From NCBI RefSeq assembly GCF_028598805.1, contig NZ_JAQRFI010000029.1:1-62604 (forward strand): a DNA stretch of 62,604 nucleotides. Reading direction: 5' to 3'. The notes beneath the pieces are model-generated. The model worked only from the letters and a program-made list of their open reading frames with translations, made no database searches and was not told where the DNA came from. The DNA comes from Xenorhabdus yunnanensis (GTDB taxonomy: Bacteria > Pseudomonadota > Gammaproteobacteria > Enterobacterales > Enterobacteriaceae). The position numbers and the translations under genes were made by a program. Positions 29,192-39,614 of this stretch are shown one piece after another. The stretch's first letter is position 1. Every line of letters begins with the position of its first letter.

Positions 29192-29980
29192 CTATTTCTT
29201 ATATAGCCTATGTGAATCGATATATTTTTTTATCGTTGGAGGAAGTAAATCATCACAGCTTATCCCTTGCTGGTGGCGTTGACGAATATCTGTTGCCGAA
29301 ATGTTTAATAGCGGAGTAGCAGCCAAGTAAATATAACCGTGTGATTTTTGGCTCAATGGGAGTGGAGAAACAATCTGGTATTTTTCAAGCCATTGTTGCA
29401 TTCCTGGGGCGGAAAGCTGACTTTGATAACCCGGACGGGAGCAGACCAACAAGTGACAAATATCGAGCAATTCTTTCCATTTATACCATGTATGGATAGT
29501 TTGTAATGAATCCTGTCCAATGATAAATGCTAACGGGTATTGCTCACCGATTTCCTGACGAAAGGATTTGAGTGTTTCTACTGTGTAAGATGGCGTTTGC
29601 CGTTCCAGTTCGCGGGTATCCACGGTAAACAGAGGGTTATCCTGTACAGCCAGACGAACCATCTCCAGCCGTTGCTGGGCGCTTGCTTCTGGTTGAGGGC
29701 GATGCGGGGGAACGTGATTAGGCAATAAGATAACCTGCTTGAGTCCCACTAATTGAGCCAATGCTTCTACAGGACGCAAATGACCATAATGGATAGGATC
29801 GAATGTACCACCAAATAGAGCCTGAATAACCGGAGAGTCCACATTGGTTGCAGAATCAATGGCATTTATCGGAGCCGTATTTTCTGAGCCAATATTTTGA
29901 AGATTAATGCCTTTGAGATCAATCTCTTTGTTATCAATGTCTTGGAGATCAATATTGGTTGGAACAATAGAATCACGCAT
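29192..29980 (-). CDS. nadD: Nicotinate-nucleotide adenylyltransferase, with N-terminal extension
   Basis: NadD joins nicotinate mononucleotide and ATP to give deamido-NAD in NAD synthesis. The catalytic body starts at about residue 52 with [16 protein letters not shown] (nucleotide-binding GGTFDPxHxGH), and the [10 protein letters not shown] motif is near the end. The protein has 262 residues, about 45 more than E. coli, all at the N-terminus. This tail contains five 15-bp repeats (residues 10-34: [25 protein letters not shown]). The ATG at 29980 overlaps the holA stop by 8 bases, as expected for a coupled operon. An internal GTG at 29842 would give a protein of normal length but has no clear Shine-Dalgarno. 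I therefore prefer the long form. Confidence 0.9.
   Translation of the reverse strand: MRDSIVPTNIDLQDIDNKEIDLKGINLQNIGSENTAPINAIDSATNVDSPVIQALFGGTFDPIHYGHLRPVEALAQLVGLKQVILLPNHVPPHRPQPEASAQQRLEMVRLAVQDNPLFTVDTRELERQTPSYTVETLKSFRQEIGEQYPLAFIIGQDSLQTIHTWYKWKELLDICHLLVCSRPGYQSQLSAPGMQQWLEKYQIVSPLPLSQKSHGYIYLAATPLLNISATDIRQRHQQGISCDDLLPPTIKKYIDSHRLYKK
29879..29953 (-). repeat. Five 15-bp tandem repeats in the NadD N-terminal extension
   Basis: Each unit begins with ATT and most continue GAT or AAT, encoding five-residue blocks that start with Ile and are rich in Asp, Asn, Glu and Gln. The copies are degenerate, so the array is older than the one in dacA. Confidence 0.85.
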
Positions 29981-31004
29981 TTAAGAAGCTCTCTGGTAAT
30001 GGTTTTCCGCATAACAGCATGGAAAGCGTTTCCAGGTCAGCCCAAATGGATTGGCTATAATCCTGTTTGACACGCAGCTCCATCTGGGTCAATAAATGTA
30101 TAGCAGATTGCAGTTCTCGCTGTGACAGACGCTGTAGTGCGGTTGATAGCAATGATCTGCGATTTTGCCAAACCTTGTGCTGATCAAACAAGGTCTTCAA
30201 AGGGACCGTCGTATATTGGCGCTTAAATACCAGAAGCAGCATCAACTCCCTCTGTATAGTACGAAGCAAAATCACGGTCTCGATATCTTCTTGCCGAAGC
30301 TGTTTCAGTATATGCCATGCCCGCTTTATTTTTCCTGCCAGCAAAGCATCAATCCAATGGTAGGGAGAGAAATGAGCCGCATCGTTAACGGCTTCTTCTA
30401 CGCGATGAAGTGTTAATCGGTTATCGGGATGAAGTAGGGAAAGACGCTCCAGAGCCTGAGCCAGTGCCAATAAGTTTCCTTCATAGCAATAGCACAGTAA
30501 TTGATTGGCTTCATCTTCCAGTGATAGGCCCATATTTTTAGCGCGTTGTGCCACCCATTGTGGCAGACGATTTTGCTCAGGTGTCAAACAACTGACATAT
30601 ACCCCATTTTGCCCAATCGCTTTGAACCAAGGGCTATTTTCCTGTGCTTTGGTGAGTTTATGTCCACGCAATATCAGCAAGATATCTGAATGCAGTAACC
30701 CCGACAGCTTGGTCAGCCGTTCTGCCATTGCGGCATTTGGGCCATTTTCTGGAAGCAGCAGGATAAGAGTCTGACGGCTGGCAAACAGGCTAAGTGACTG
30801 ACACAGACTAAAGATTTCATCCCAATCGGTATGGTTATCCAATGTGAAGGTGAAATGCTCCAGAAATTCATGTTGTTCAGCCACTTTGCGGATGCTGTCC
30901 TGACTTTCCTGCAATAGTAATGGTTCGTTGCCCCATAACAGGTAGCTGCCTCGCAGCCCGTCATTAAGTTGCGAGAGAAGTTGTTCAGGATAAAGTCGGA
31001 TCAT
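29973..31004 (-). CDS. holA: DNA polymerase III subunit delta
   Basis: HolA is the wrench subunit of the clamp loader that opens the beta sliding clamp. It has 343 residues, the E. coli length. The N-terminal AAA+-like domain lacks a functional Walker motif, as usual, and begins [30 protein letters not shown] with the beta-clamp-binding region around Leu/Phe at 70-75. It overlaps lptE by 4 bases (ATGA) and nadD by 8 bases. The order leuS, lptE, holA, nadD is conserved in enterobacteria. Confidence 0.95.
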   Translation of the reverse strand: MIRLYPEQLLSQLNDGLRGSYLLWGNEPLLLQESQDSIRKVAEQHEFLEHFTFTLDNHTDWDEIFSLCQSLSLFASRQTLILLLPENGPNAAMAERLTKLSGLLHSDILLILRGHKLTKAQENSPWFKAIGQNGVYVSCLTPEQNRLPQWVAQRAKNMGLSLEDEANQLLCYCYEGNLLALAQALERLSLLHPDNRLTLHRVEEAVNDAAHFSPYHWIDALLAGKIKRAWHILKQLRQEDIETVILLRTIQRELMLLLVFKRQYTTVPLKTLFDQHKVWQNRRSLLSTALQRLSQRELQSAIHLLTQMELRVKQDYSQSIWADLETLSMLLCGKPLPESFLNA

Positions 31005-31591
31005 TGCTTCTGTATAGCCGCAGTTTTTTGTTTTTCTTCGGCTTTCTGGAGTTCTGCACTATGAACGGTCAGCAATTGGCGCATAAGCTGCTGGGCAGCC
31101 TGTTCACGCATTTCCTGTTGAACAAGTTCATTTTCTGCATCTTTTGCCAGTGCTTCCAATGGGTTGTCGAAGAAAGAACGATCAACCTTTGCCCGCAATG
31201 GATAGATACTACCATCTGGCATCAGAATTTGAGCATCCACGTTCAGTACTAACAGGCGTTCAGCTGATTTACCATCCTGGAAGACAGAAACTGTTTCTTT
31301 GTTTTCATCAGAACCAACAAGTTTCAGGATAGGGATTGAAGCATCGCCATGTTCAATAATTTTGACATCATTCAGACGAAGTTGTTGACGTACTGCCCGT
31401 GCCAGAGGCCCATATGGGTCACCAGAACTTAACTGCAATGTTTGAAGCTCTTTTGGTACTTGTGTTGTGCCCCGAAGATGAAAACCGCAGCCAGCGGTGA
31501 CTAGCACCGCTAACCCGAGCAACAACGTGAAAATACGATGTCGTAGATTATTTCCTACCACACTTCTTGCTACACGTTTTACCACAAACAT
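31001..31591 (-). CDS. lptE: LPS-assembly lipoprotein LptE
   Basis: LptE plugs the LptD barrel in the outer membrane and helps place lipopolysaccharide on the surface. It is 196 residues. The signal peptide ends in the lipobox VTAGC with the acylated cysteine at residue 35. The mature protein begins [15 protein letters not shown], a family hallmark, and ends in a Lys/Glu/Gln-rich tail. The part before the hydrophobic core is longer than in E. coli, and an internal start is possible. It lies 26 bp downstream of leuS. Confidence 0.93.
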   Translation of the reverse strand: MFVVKRVARSVVGNNLRHRIFTLLLGLAVLVTAGCGFHLRGTTQVPKELQTLQLSSGDPYGPLARAVRQQLRLNDVKIIEHGDASIPILKLVGSDENKETVSVFQDGKSAERLLVLNVDAQILMPDGSIYPLRAKVDRSFFDNPLEALAKDAENELVQQEMREQAAQQLMRQLLTVHSAELQKAEEKQKTAAIQKQ

Positions 31592-31617
31592 GGTCTCCTA
31601 TTATCAGTCTACTGTTA

Positions 31618-34200
31618 TTAACCTACAACCAGATTCAGTAATTTACCCGGAACGTAGATGACCTTGCGGATACTGACACCTTCAAGATATTTCGTCACGC
31701 TGTACTCTTGTGTCGCCATCTCTTGGACATACTCTTTTGTTGCATCTGCCGGTACAGTAATGCGACCACGAACCTTACCGTTAATCTGGATAATTACCAG
31801 TTTAGTATCGTCTACCATTGCCTGCTCATCAGCTTGTGGCCATGCCGCAGTATCAATGTCGTTCTCATTGCCAAGCGCTTTCCACATGACGAAGCAAGCA
31901 TGTGGCGTGATAGGTGACAGCATACGTACAACCGCAGTGACTGCTTCTTGCATCAGGGCACGATCCTGCTCAGTTTCCTGTGGAGCGCGAGTCAGTTTAT
32001 TCATCAGTTCCATGATTGCTGCAACGGCGGTATTGAACGCTTGGCGGCGGCCAATATCATCAGTGACTTTTGCTATGGTTTTGTGCAAGTCACGGCGCAG
32101 ATCTTTTTGTTCAGTGGTCAGGCTGCTGGCATCCAGTGGCTGGGTTGCACCTTTGTTACTGTGCTCGTAAACCAGACGCCAAATACGCTTCAGGAAGCGG
32201 TTTGCACCTTCCACACCAGATTCTTGCCATTCCAGTGTCAGTTCTGGTGGTGCTGCGAACATCATGAACAGACGAACAGTATCAGCGCCATATTTATCGA
32301 CCATAACTTGTGGGTCGATACCGTTATTCTTGGATTTCGACATTTTGCTCATGCCGGTATAAACCAGTTCATGACCGTCTTGACCCGTCGCTTTCACAAT
32401 GCGGCCTTTTTCGTCACGCTCAATAATAGCATCAGCTGGAGATACCCAGACTTTCTCACCACTATTGCCAGTGTAATAGAAGGCGTCAGCCAGAACCATG
32501 CCTTGGCACAGCAGGCGCTTGGCGGGTTCATCAGAGTTGACCATGCCAGCATCGCGCATCAATTTGTGGAAGAAACGGAAATACATCAGGTGCATGATAG
32601 CGTGTTCAATACCACCGATGTATTGATCCACAGGCAGCCAATAGTTGGCCGCAGCCGGATCTAGCATGCCTTTATCATAATCCGGGCAGGTATAGCGTGA
32701 GTAATACCATGAAGATTCCATGAAGGTATCAAAGGTATCCGTTTCAAGCAGTGCAGGCTGACCATTGATAGTTGTTTTTGCCCATTCAGGATCAGCTTTG
32801 ATTGGACTGGTGATCCCATCCATCACGACATCTTCTGGCAAAATAACCGGCAATTGATCTTCTGGAACAGGAACTACAGTACCGTCTTCCAATGTTGCCA
32901 TTGGAATTGGAGCGCCCCAATAACGTTGACGGGAAACCCCCCAGTCACGTAGGCGGTAATTGACTTTACGTTGACCGACACCCATTGCAACCAGCTTGTC
33001 AGCGATAGCATTGAAACCTTCTTCATGGCTAAGGCCGCTGAATTCACCGGAATTAACCAGTGCATTTTTATCTGTGACAGCAGCTTCCTGAACGCTTGGT
33101 ACATTGCCATCGTTGTCGAGAATAACGGCTTTTATTGGCAGGTTGTACTTGGTAGCAAATTCCCAATCACGTTGATCGTGTGCAGGAACAGCCATCACAG
33201 CACCTGTGCCGTATTCCATCAGGACAAAGTTAGCAACCCAGATAGCGATCTTTTCGTTGGTTAATGGATGAATAACAAACATGCCTGTTGGCATGCCTTT
33301 TTTCTCCATAGTTGCCATCTCAGCTTCGGCAACTTTGGTATTGCGGCATTCGTTGATAAATCCTGCCAATTCCGGATTATTTTCCGAGGCTTGTTGTGCC
33401 AGAGGATGACCAGCCGCTACAGCGACATAGGTTGCTCCCATGAATGTATCTGGGCGAGTAGTGTAAACGGTGAGTTTTTCTTGACTGTCGGCAACATTGA
33501 ACGTGATTTCGACACCTTCAGAACGGCCAATCCAGTTACGTTGCATGATTTTGACCTGCTCAGGCCAGTCTTCCAGTTTATCCAGATCGTTCAGCAGTTC
33601 TTCTGCGTAATCCGTGATCTTAATAAACCACTGAGGGATCTCTTTACGTTCAACTTGGGTATCACAACGCCAGCAGCAGCCATCAATAACTTGCTCATTA
33701 GCCAGAACAGTCAGGTCATGTGGACACCAGTTAACTGCGGAAGTTTTTTTGTATACCAGACCTTTTTCATACAGTTTAGTGAAAAACCACTGTTCCCAGC
33801 GATAATACTCTGGCGCACAGGTAGTGACTTCACGATCCCAGTCATAGCCAAAGCCCAGTGTTTTTAGCTGGTTTTTCATGTACTCGATATTGGAGTAAGT
33901 CCATGGAGCAGGAGCGGTATTATTCTTGACCGCAGCCCCTTCTGCTGGCAGGCCAAATGCATCCCAGCCGATAGGTTGGAGTACGTTTTTACCCAGCATG
34001 CGCTGATAACGGGAAATCACATCACCAATGGTGTAGTTACGGACATGGCCCATATGTAGTCGGCCAGAAGGATAAGGTAGCATGGACAGGCAATAATATT
34101 TTTCTTTGCTGCTGTCTTCTGTCACTTTGAACGTTTGCTTCTCTTGCCAGTGAAGCTGGACTTGTTGTTCTATGTCTTCTGGACGATATTGTTCTTGCAT
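31618..34200 (-). CDS. leuS: Leucyl-tRNA synthetase
   Basis: The class I enzyme that charges tRNA-Leu. It is 860 residues, the E. coli length. The HIGH motif is HMGH at 49-52 in [14 protein letters not shown] and the KMSKS motif occurs as KMSKSKNNG near residue 620. The CP1 editing domain lies between about 225 and 415, with the threonine-rich [12 protein letters not shown] segment that edits mischarged tRNA. It is the first gene of the leuS-lptE-holA-nadD cluster. Confidence 0.98.
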   Translation of the reverse strand: MQEQYRPEDIEQQVQLHWQEKQTFKVTEDSSKEKYYCLSMLPYPSGRLHMGHVRNYTIGDVISRYQRMLGKNVLQPIGWDAFGLPAEGAAVKNNTAPAPWTYSNIEYMKNQLKTLGFGYDWDREVTTCAPEYYRWEQWFFTKLYEKGLVYKKTSAVNWCPHDLTVLANEQVIDGCCWRCDTQVERKEIPQWFIKITDYAEELLNDLDKLEDWPEQVKIMQRNWIGRSEGVEITFNVADSQEKLTVYTTRPDTFMGATYVAVAAGHPLAQQASENNPELAGFINECRNTKVAEAEMATMEKKGMPTGMFVIHPLTNEKIAIWVANFVLMEYGTGAVMAVPAHDQRDWEFATKYNLPIKAVILDNDGNVPSVQEAAVTDKNALVNSGEFSGLSHEEGFNAIADKLVAMGVGQRKVNYRLRDWGVSRQRYWGAPIPMATLEDGTVVPVPEDQLPVILPEDVVMDGITSPIKADPEWAKTTINGQPALLETDTFDTFMESSWYYSRYTCPDYDKGMLDPAAANYWLPVDQYIGGIEHAIMHLMYFRFFHKLMRDAGMVNSDEPAKRLLCQGMVLADAFYYTGNSGEKVWVSPADAIIERDEKGRIVKATGQDGHELVYTGMSKMSKSKNNGIDPQVMVDKYGADTVRLFMMFAAPPELTLEWQESGVEGANRFLKRIWRLVYEHSNKGATQPLDASSLTTEQKDLRRDLHKTIAKVTDDIGRRQAFNTAVAAIMELMNKLTRAPQETEQDRALMQEAVTAVVRMLSPITPHACFVMWKALGNENDIDTAAWPQADEQAMVDDTKLVIIQINGKVRGRITVPADATKEYVQEMATQEYSVTKYLEGVSIRKVIYVPGKLLNLVVG

Positions 34201-34362
34201 GGCACCGATAATCCTATGGTGAGTAATAAAGCTACGCCTTTAGCGTGCATAGTTTGTTTATGAAATCAAAGATTCCATAGCATAGCTGATAAGGGATAGG
34301 CGCAACAACTCTTGTTAAAGGAGGAATATGGAAAATTACTTCTTTTTAAGGAGAAATTTAAG

Positions 34363-34390
34363 GTCGGCGGTAGTTTTGCCATCCGCCGAC
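34363..34390 (-). terminator. Candidate terminator of gltIJKL
   Basis: Perfect 8-bp arms GTCGGCGG and CCGCCGAC with a 12-nt loop start 10 bases past the gltL stop. A U-tract is lacking; on the minus strand the next bases are CTTAAATTTC. Confidence 0.6.
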
Positions 34391-34399
34391 GAAAAGAAA

Positions 34400-35128
34400 T
34401 CAATGCAGGATTTTAGCTAGGAAATCACGTGCACGTTCTGATTTTGGGTTGGCAAAGAAATCTTCTTTCTTACTGTCTTCGACAATTTTGCCTTCATCCA
34501 TGAAAATAACCCGGTGTGCCACTTTTTTGGCAAATCCCATCTCATGGGTTACAACCATCATGGTCATCCCTTCGTTCGCCAGTTTAACCATGACATCCAG
34601 CACTTCATTAATCATTTCGGGATCAAGTGCGGAAGTGGGTTCATCAAACAGCATGGCGATAGGGTCCATACAGAGTGCGCGGGCGATGGCGACACGTTGT
34701 TGCTGGCCACCAGAAAGTTGTGAGGGGAATTTATCAGCATGGCTGGATAACCCAACTCGCTCCAGAAGTTTCACGCCTTTTTCGGTAGCTTCTTTCTTAT
34801 TGCGCTTTAGTACCTTAATTTGAGCCAGCGTCAGGTTCTCAATGATGGATAGATGAGGAAAAAGCTCAAAGTGCTGAAACACCATTCCCACTTTGGAACG
34901 CAATTGTGCCAGATTGGTGCTCTTGTCATTGACTTTTGTGTCGTTTACCCGAATTTCACCTTGCTGGACAGGTTCAAGGCCATTGACCGTTTTTATCAGT
35001 GTGGATTTGCCGGAACCAGAAGGCCCACAGACCACGACTACTTCGCCTTTTTTGACTTCAGTCGAGCAGTCAGTAAGAACCTGAAATTGGCCATACCACT
35101 TGGATACATTTTTCAGGGAAATCATCAA
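34400..35128 (-). CDS. gltL: Glutamate/aspartate ABC transporter ATP-binding protein
   Basis: The ATPase of the periplasmic glutamate/aspartate importer, 242 residues. Walker [10 protein letters not shown] lies near residue 36, the signature [15 protein letters not shown] near 138 and Walker [14 protein letters not shown] follows. It belongs to the polar amino acid uptake subfamily. It overlaps gltK by 4 bases. Confidence 0.95.
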   Translation of the reverse strand: MMISLKNVSKWYGQFQVLTDCSTEVKKGEVVVVCGPSGSGKSTLIKTVNGLEPVQQGEIRVNDTKVNDKSTNLAQLRSKVGMVFQHFELFPHLSIIENLTLAQIKVLKRNKKEATEKGVKLLERVGLSSHADKFPSQLSGGQQQRVAIARALCMDPIAMLFDEPTSALDPEMINEVLDVMVKLANEGMTMMVVTHEMGFAKKVAHRVIFMDEGKIVEDSKKEDFFANPKSERARDFLAKILH

Positions 35129-35799
35129 ACAGTCCTTTTCTTCAAATAGTTAACCAGCATAGAAGCGGAAAAACTAATCACAAAATAAACAAAGCCGGCA
35201 AACAGAACCATTTCAACCTGAGTTCCGTCGCGCTCACCAATATTCGTCGCTGTACGGAAAAAATCCGTCAGACTAAGTACATATACCAGAGAAGTATCTT
35301 GGAATAATACAATGCCTTGTGTCAGCAGCAATGGGATCATTGCCCGAAATGCTTGTGGCAGTATGATCAGACGCATACTTTGTGTATGAGTCATACCCAA
35401 TGCCAGCGCAGCAGAGGACTGCCCACGGGAAATGCTCTGGATACCTGCTCGAATTATCTCGGAATAGTAAGCTGCTTCAAAGAGCGAGAACGCTACCATT
35501 GCAGAAATCAAACGGATATCGGTTTTTGGTGATATACCTAGAACATTTTGTAATAAGTTAGGCACAATCAGATAAAACCACAGTAATACCATCACTAATG
35601 GAACTGAGCGAAAAAGGTTAACATACAGGGCCGCAAACCAACTCAATACCTTGATGGATGAGAGGCGCATAATCGCCAGAATGGTTCCCCAGACAATGCC
35701 GATGATAATGGCTATCACGGTAATTTTTGCCGTTATCATCAACCCGTTCAGAAGAAAGGGCAAACTTGGTATAATCGAACTCCAGTCAAATTGATACAT
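35125..35799 (-). CDS. gltK: Glutamate/aspartate ABC transporter permease GltK
   Basis: One of the two permeases of the glutamate/aspartate importer, 224 residues with five helices. The permease loop signature is [20 protein letters not shown] near 150. It follows gltJ by three bases and overlaps gltL, as in E. coli gltIJKL. Confidence 0.95.
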   Translation of the reverse strand: MYQFDWSSIIPSLPFLLNGLMITAKITVIAIIIGIVWGTILAIMRLSSIKVLSWFAALYVNLFRSVPLVMVLLWFYLIVPNLLQNVLGISPKTDIRLISAMVAFSLFEAAYYSEIIRAGIQSISRGQSSAALALGMTHTQSMRLIILPQAFRAMIPLLLTQGIVLFQDTSLVYVLSLTDFFRTATNIGERDGTQVEMVLFAGFVYFVISFSASMLVNYLKKRTV

Positions 35800-35802
35800 T
35801 TT

Positions 35803-36543
35803 TTATCGCCCTCCCATATTGCCCGGTAAACGTACTTTTTTCTCCAATATGCTCATGGCAATCATGATCACGAGGTTAATGCCCACATAAGCCAACGTGA
35901 TTGCTGTGAATGATTCATAGGCGTGTGCGGAATAATCCAGCAATTTACCTGCTTGGGCAGCCATATCAACCAGCCCGATTGTGGAAGCAATGGCAGAGTT
36001 TTTTACCAAATTGAGCATTTCCGAAGTCATTGGGGGAATTATCACTCGATAAGCATTTGGCAGCAGAATGTAGCGGTAGGTTTGTGGCAGGGTTAAGCCC
36101 ATTGCCAGTCCTGCGGCTTTTTGCCCTCTTGGGAGTGACTGGATTGCTGCACGAACTTGTTCGCATACACGGGCAGCAGTGAATAGCCCTAAGCAAATGA
36201 CGGAGGAAATAAAAAATTGGATGTTGGGATCCAGATCCATTTTGAACCAATTGCTCAGGTTTTTAGGCAGGAATTCGGGAGCCACCAGATACCATGTAAA
36301 AAATTGGACAATGAGAGGAACATTACGAAATAACTCGACATAACAGGTTCCAAGCCCAGAAAGGAATTTATTCGGGACGGTACGGAGAATACCGAACAAT
36401 GAACCGGCAACGAGAGCAATGATCCATGCACAGACGGAAAGGGCAACCGTTACTTGAAAGCCAGAAATAAGCCACCCCAGATAGGTGGTATTACCAAAAG
36501 GGGCAGCTTGTAAAAAGATGCCCCAATTCCAATCAACAGACAT
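35803..36543 (-). CDS. gltJ: Glutamate/aspartate ABC transporter permease GltJ
   Basis: The second permease of the importer. The loop signature GLTLPQTYRYILLPNAYRVI is present, and the C-terminus VRLPGNMGGR is nearly identical to E. coli. Two ATG codons two codons apart could start it. The second, at 36543, gives 246 residues, as in E. coli, and places GGGAG at the proper distance; the first, at 36549, is too close to it. The 153-bp gap after gltI contains a terminator. Confidence 0.95.
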   Translation of the reverse strand: MSVDWNWGIFLQAAPFGNTTYLGWLISGFQVTVALSVCAWIIALVAGSLFGILRTVPNKFLSGLGTCYVELFRNVPLIVQFFTWYLVAPEFLPKNLSNWFKMDLDPNIQFFISSVICLGLFTAARVCEQVRAAIQSLPRGQKAAGLAMGLTLPQTYRYILLPNAYRVIIPPMTSEMLNLVKNSAIASTIGLVDMAAQAGKLLDYSAHAYESFTAITLAYVGINLVIMIAMSILEKKVRLPGNMGGR

Positions 36544-36624
36544 AAACATGCTCCCTGAAATGGGGTTGTCGGTAATACTTAAAAATGATTCATTTGTTGT
36601 AATTTATTGAATCCAAAACGATCT

Positions 36625-36655
36625 AAAAAAATGAGGTAGGGAACGACTACCTCAT
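36625..36655 (-). terminator. Intrinsic terminator between gltI and gltJ
   Basis: On the minus strand a 9-bp stem ATGAGGTAG / CTACCTCAT with a 7-nt loop is followed by a run of seven T. It would reduce transcription of the permease and ATPase genes relative to the binding protein. It is at the position where enterobacteria produce the sRNA SroC by processing of gltIJKL mRNA. Confidence 0.9.
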
Positions 36656-36696
36656 ACCCGTCGTGCCAATAAAACCGGGATTTTTTAGCTCCTTGC

Positions 36697-37584
36697 TTAG
36701 TTCAATGCCTTATCGTTTGGCGATTTAAACAAGGCTCTCATCTCATCTGATATGGCAAAGTTCAAATTCAGGTTTTTAGGTGGAATTGGTTCTTTGAACC
36801 AGCGATCAAACATTTTTTCTGCTTCACCGGAGGTCTGTACTTTGACAATGGCGTCATCAATCAATGTCTTGAATTGGGAATCATCTTTGCGCAGCATACA
36901 GCCATACGCCTCTTCTGATTGTGGTTTACCAACAATGATCCATTGATCGGGTTTTTTCGCTTTTGCGCGTTCACCAGCGAGCAGGGCATCGTCCATCATA
37001 AAGGCGACAGCGCGGCCTGATTCCAGAGTACGGAATGAGTCGCCATGGTCTTTGGCACTGATGATACGCATTTTCATTTGCTTCTCATCATTGAGCTTAT
37101 TCAACAAGATTTCAGAAGTTGTGCCAGAAGTGACAACGACATTTTTTCCTGCCAAATCATCAAATCCCTTGATACCTGAATCTTTTTTGGTCAAAAGACG
37201 AGTGCCGACGGCAAAGATGGTATTGGAGAATGCTGCCTGTTTCTGCCGTTCATGATTATTGGTTGTAGATCCACATTCAAAATCGAATGTACCGTTTTGC
37301 AGCAGGGGAATGCGGTTCTGGGAAGTAATTGGAATCAACTTGACCTGTAGGTTAGGCATATCCAGTTTTTTCTTGATAGCATCGACAATCAAGTTGGAAT
37401 AATCTTGAGAATAACCAACGACGTTTTGTTGATTATCGTAGTAAGAGAATGGAACAGAAGATTCTCTGTGTCCAACAACGATAATGCCATTATCTTTAAT
37501 TTTTTTCAGTGTTCCAGTCCATTCCTCAGCATGGGCAGCTCCAACCGCGCTAAGCAACATCATGGTTAATAGTAACTTACGCAT
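36697..37584 (-). CDS. gltI: Glutamate/aspartate periplasmic binding protein
   Basis: The high-affinity substrate-binding protein of the glutamate/aspartate importer, 295 residues. A signal peptide of 19 residues ends AHA. The mature part has the SBP family 3 features, including GHRESSVPFSYYDNQQNVVGY and the conserved GTTSE and FMMDDALLAG blocks. AGGAG stands 8 bases before the ATG. It is the first gene of gltI-gltJ-gltK-gltL, followed by an internal terminator. The 454-bp region upstream holds its promoter and the terminator of the lnt operon; I see no other gene there. Confidence 0.96.
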   Translation of the reverse strand: MRKLLLTMMLLSAVGAAHAEEWTGTLKKIKDNGIIVVGHRESSVPFSYYDNQQNVVGYSQDYSNLIVDAIKKKLDMPNLQVKLIPITSQNRIPLLQNGTFDFECGSTTNNHERQKQAAFSNTIFAVGTRLLTKKDSGIKGFDDLAGKNVVVTSGTTSEILLNKLNDEKQMKMRIISAKDHGDSFRTLESGRAVAFMMDDALLAGERAKAKKPDQWIIVGKPQSEEAYGCMLRKDDSQFKTLIDDAIVKVQTSGEAEKMFDRWFKEPIPPKNLNLNFAISDEMRALFKSPNDKALN

Positions 37585-37974
37585 ATACAGCTCCTGTATC
37601 TGGTTGTTATTTGTGAAATTAGATTTTTTACAGAGAATTATATTTCTACTTGGATGAAAAAAACTGTCTGTAGAAACGATTTTCTGAGTTGTTTTGTTTA
37701 TATGTCGTAAAAAAATAATTCAAAATGTTACTTTTTTGAAACCATAATGTTTCAATTTCGGGACTTGCATCGCACTATAAATAAACAACTTCATTTATGT
37801 GTGATCAAAGAGTGAATAATATTGAGCGCTGTTCACACTTTGCACTTTTTGGAGTGATTCTCTATTATCTTGCTCTGTCCTTGGTTATATATATTGTAAA
37901 TTTTCTTTATTTTAGTGATGAAGGCGATGATTAAGGGGGATTACTGAACTTGTCTATGGGATTAGATAAAAGAT

Positions 37975-38009
37975 ATAAAAAGTCAGGGTATAAATAATAT
38001 ATCCTGACT
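37975..38009 (-). terminator. Intrinsic terminator of the miaB-ybeZ-ybeY-corC-lnt operon
   Basis: Arms AGTCAGG and CCTGACT surround a 15-nt AT-rich loop. On the minus strand the stem is followed by TTTTATATC. It begins 30 bases after the lnt stop. Confidence 0.8.
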
Positions 38010-38038
38010 CTTATCAATATCTTATCAATTATGGGGAA

Positions 38039-39604
38039 TTAAGTTTTTTGATGCTTTCTCATAAAAGCAAAGATGAAAAACAGAGCGCTGGTTCCCCATA
38101 TTGGCCAATTTCCGAAGTGAAAATAAGGTGTTACTCCTGTGGCTGGTGTTACTTTGGCTTCTAATACCTGACGAGTAAATTGTGGAAGTTCCGCCTGAAT
38201 AGAACCGTCTGGGTTGATTACCGCTGTAATACCATTATTTGTTCCTCTTAGTAGAGGGCGACCCAGTTCAAGAGAGCGCATTCGAGCCATTTGGAAATGC
38301 TGCCACGGACCAATGGAACGCCCAAACCAAGCATCATTAGAAACGGTTAGGAGGAATTCTGTATCAGGCTTGAAATTATCACGTACTTGCTCACCCAGAA
38401 TAATTTCATAGCAGATAGCAGCGGTAATATTGTGCCCTGCAACAGAAAGCTGCGGCTGGATGTAAGCCCCACGACTAAAAGAAGACATCGGCAAATTGAA
38501 GAGAGGTGCCAATGGGCGCAATATCGATTCCAGCGGAACAAATTCACCAAAAGGTACAAGATGGTGTTTGTCATAACGGGTGAGGGCTGGATATTGGTAA
38601 GGTGTCTTATCCCCTAAGACGATAATGCTGTTATAGAATTTATAACCTTCCAACGTTGGTCGGACATCTACAATGCCAGTGATCAAGCTAGTATTGTGCT
38701 TCCTTAGCAGAGTGTCCAATTGAGTCAGGAAATAACTTTGATTATGTTCGTTATCAGGAATGGCAGATTCCGGCCAGATGATGATTGGCGCTTTACCAAT
38801 GAAAGGGCGGCTGTTATCTAAATAGATATCCAGTGTCTTATCAAGAACGGCGGGGTCCCATTTCATGGACTGGGGAATATTGCCTTGAACCAGTGCGATA
38901 TCGGTCGTTTTTTCCGGCTGTAAGGTGTACCACTGGTAGTGTCTCATTGTCCACGGTGACAGCAGCAGAAGAATGGCAATAATGGCCGCTGACAGTTTTT
39001 TGTGAGCTGATAATTTTTTGTGAGTTGATAGCTTCTTGTGAACAGTGGCAATCACCAGTAACCCGCTAATCATCATAAGCAGGAAGGTAATGCCTTCTAC
39101 ACCCAGAATGGGCGCAATGGCTTTCATCGGACCATCAATCTGGCTATAGCCGAATTGTAACCAAGGAAATCCTGTTAGTACCCAACCACGCAAGAATTCG
39201 GTGACTTGCCATAGTGCCGGGCTGACAATAACCAGTCTGATGCTGTTGGTACTTGGGAAAAAGCGGTTTAATAAACCGGCAAATAGCGCAGGATAAAGAG
39301 CAAGATAGGCAGAAAGCAAAATCACCAAAAAGATGTTAATGGTGGTAGGCATACCTCCAAAGTCGGCGATACTGACATAAACCCAGTTTGCGCCACTGCC
39401 GAACAAGCCAAGACCCCAGCAGAAACCGATAAAGCAAGCCTGACGGGTTGTTCTGTGCAAGGAAAGGATTTGCAGGCCGAAAAGAGAAACAAGTGCTGCT
39501 GGCCAGAAATCAAAAGGTGAAAAAGCCAGCGTTCCACTGGCTCCGAAGAAAAGTGCCAGCACAGCACGCAGCCGCTGGCAACTCATGAATGAGGCTTTGT
39601 TCAT
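38039..39604 (-). CDS. lnt: Apolipoprotein N-acyltransferase
   Basis: Lnt adds the third acyl chain to the N-terminal cysteine of lipoproteins at the periplasmic side of the inner membrane. It has 521 residues: an N-terminal bundle of six helices, a nitrilase-fold catalytic domain (about 230-480) and a last helix. Catalytic Glu in [10 protein letters not shown], Lys in [11 protein letters not shown] and Cys in [10 protein letters not shown] are present. Unlike E. coli, a cytoplasmic-side loop after the fifth helix contains three copies of a six-residue unit ([18 protein letters not shown]), encoded by 18-bp repeats. It follows corC by 10 bp. Confidence 0.95.
   Translation of the reverse strand: MNKASFMSCQRLRAVLALFFGASGTLAFSPFDFWPAALVSLFGLQILSLHRTTRQACFIGFCWGLGLFGSGANWVYVSIADFGGMPTTINIFLVILLSAYLALYPALFAGLLNRFFPSTNSIRLVIVSPALWQVTEFLRGWVLTGFPWLQFGYSQIDGPMKAIAPILGVEGITFLLMMISGLLVIATVHKKLSTHKKLSAHKKLSAAIIAILLLLSPWTMRHYQWYTLQPEKTTDIALVQGNIPQSMKWDPAVLDKTLDIYLDNSRPFIGKAPIIIWPESAIPDNEHNQSYFLTQLDTLLRKHNTSLITGIVDVRPTLEGYKFYNSIIVLGDKTPYQYPALTRYDKHHLVPFGEFVPLESILRPLAPLFNLPMSSFSRGAYIQPQLSVAGHNITAAICYEIILGEQVRDNFKPDTEFLLTVSNDAWFGRSIGPWQHFQMARMRSLELGRPLLRGTNNGITAVINPDGSIQAELPQFTRQVLEAKVTPATGVTPYFHFGNWPIWGTSALFFIFAFMRKHQKT
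38987..39040 (-). repeat. Three 18-bp tandem repeats in lnt
   Basis: Three contiguous 18-bp units encode [12 protein letters not shown] and HKKLSA in the loop between helices 5 and 6 of Lnt. The copies differ at a few bases. E. coli Lnt has a short loop with a few basic residues here. Confidence 0.9.
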
Positions 39605-39614
39605 CTAGATCCTA

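Noticed and set aside
31948-32664. 238-residue ORF antisense to leuS
   Set aside because: It is the complement-frame shadow of a highly conserved leuS; no start signal or protein family supports it.
33268-33867. 199-residue ORF antisense to leuS
   Set aside because: Another shadow of leuS codon bias, without independent evidence.
9703-39040. CRISPR-like array from the short repeats
   Set aside because: Repeat units are contiguous, unrelated between loci, without spacers and partly coding; no cas genes are present.
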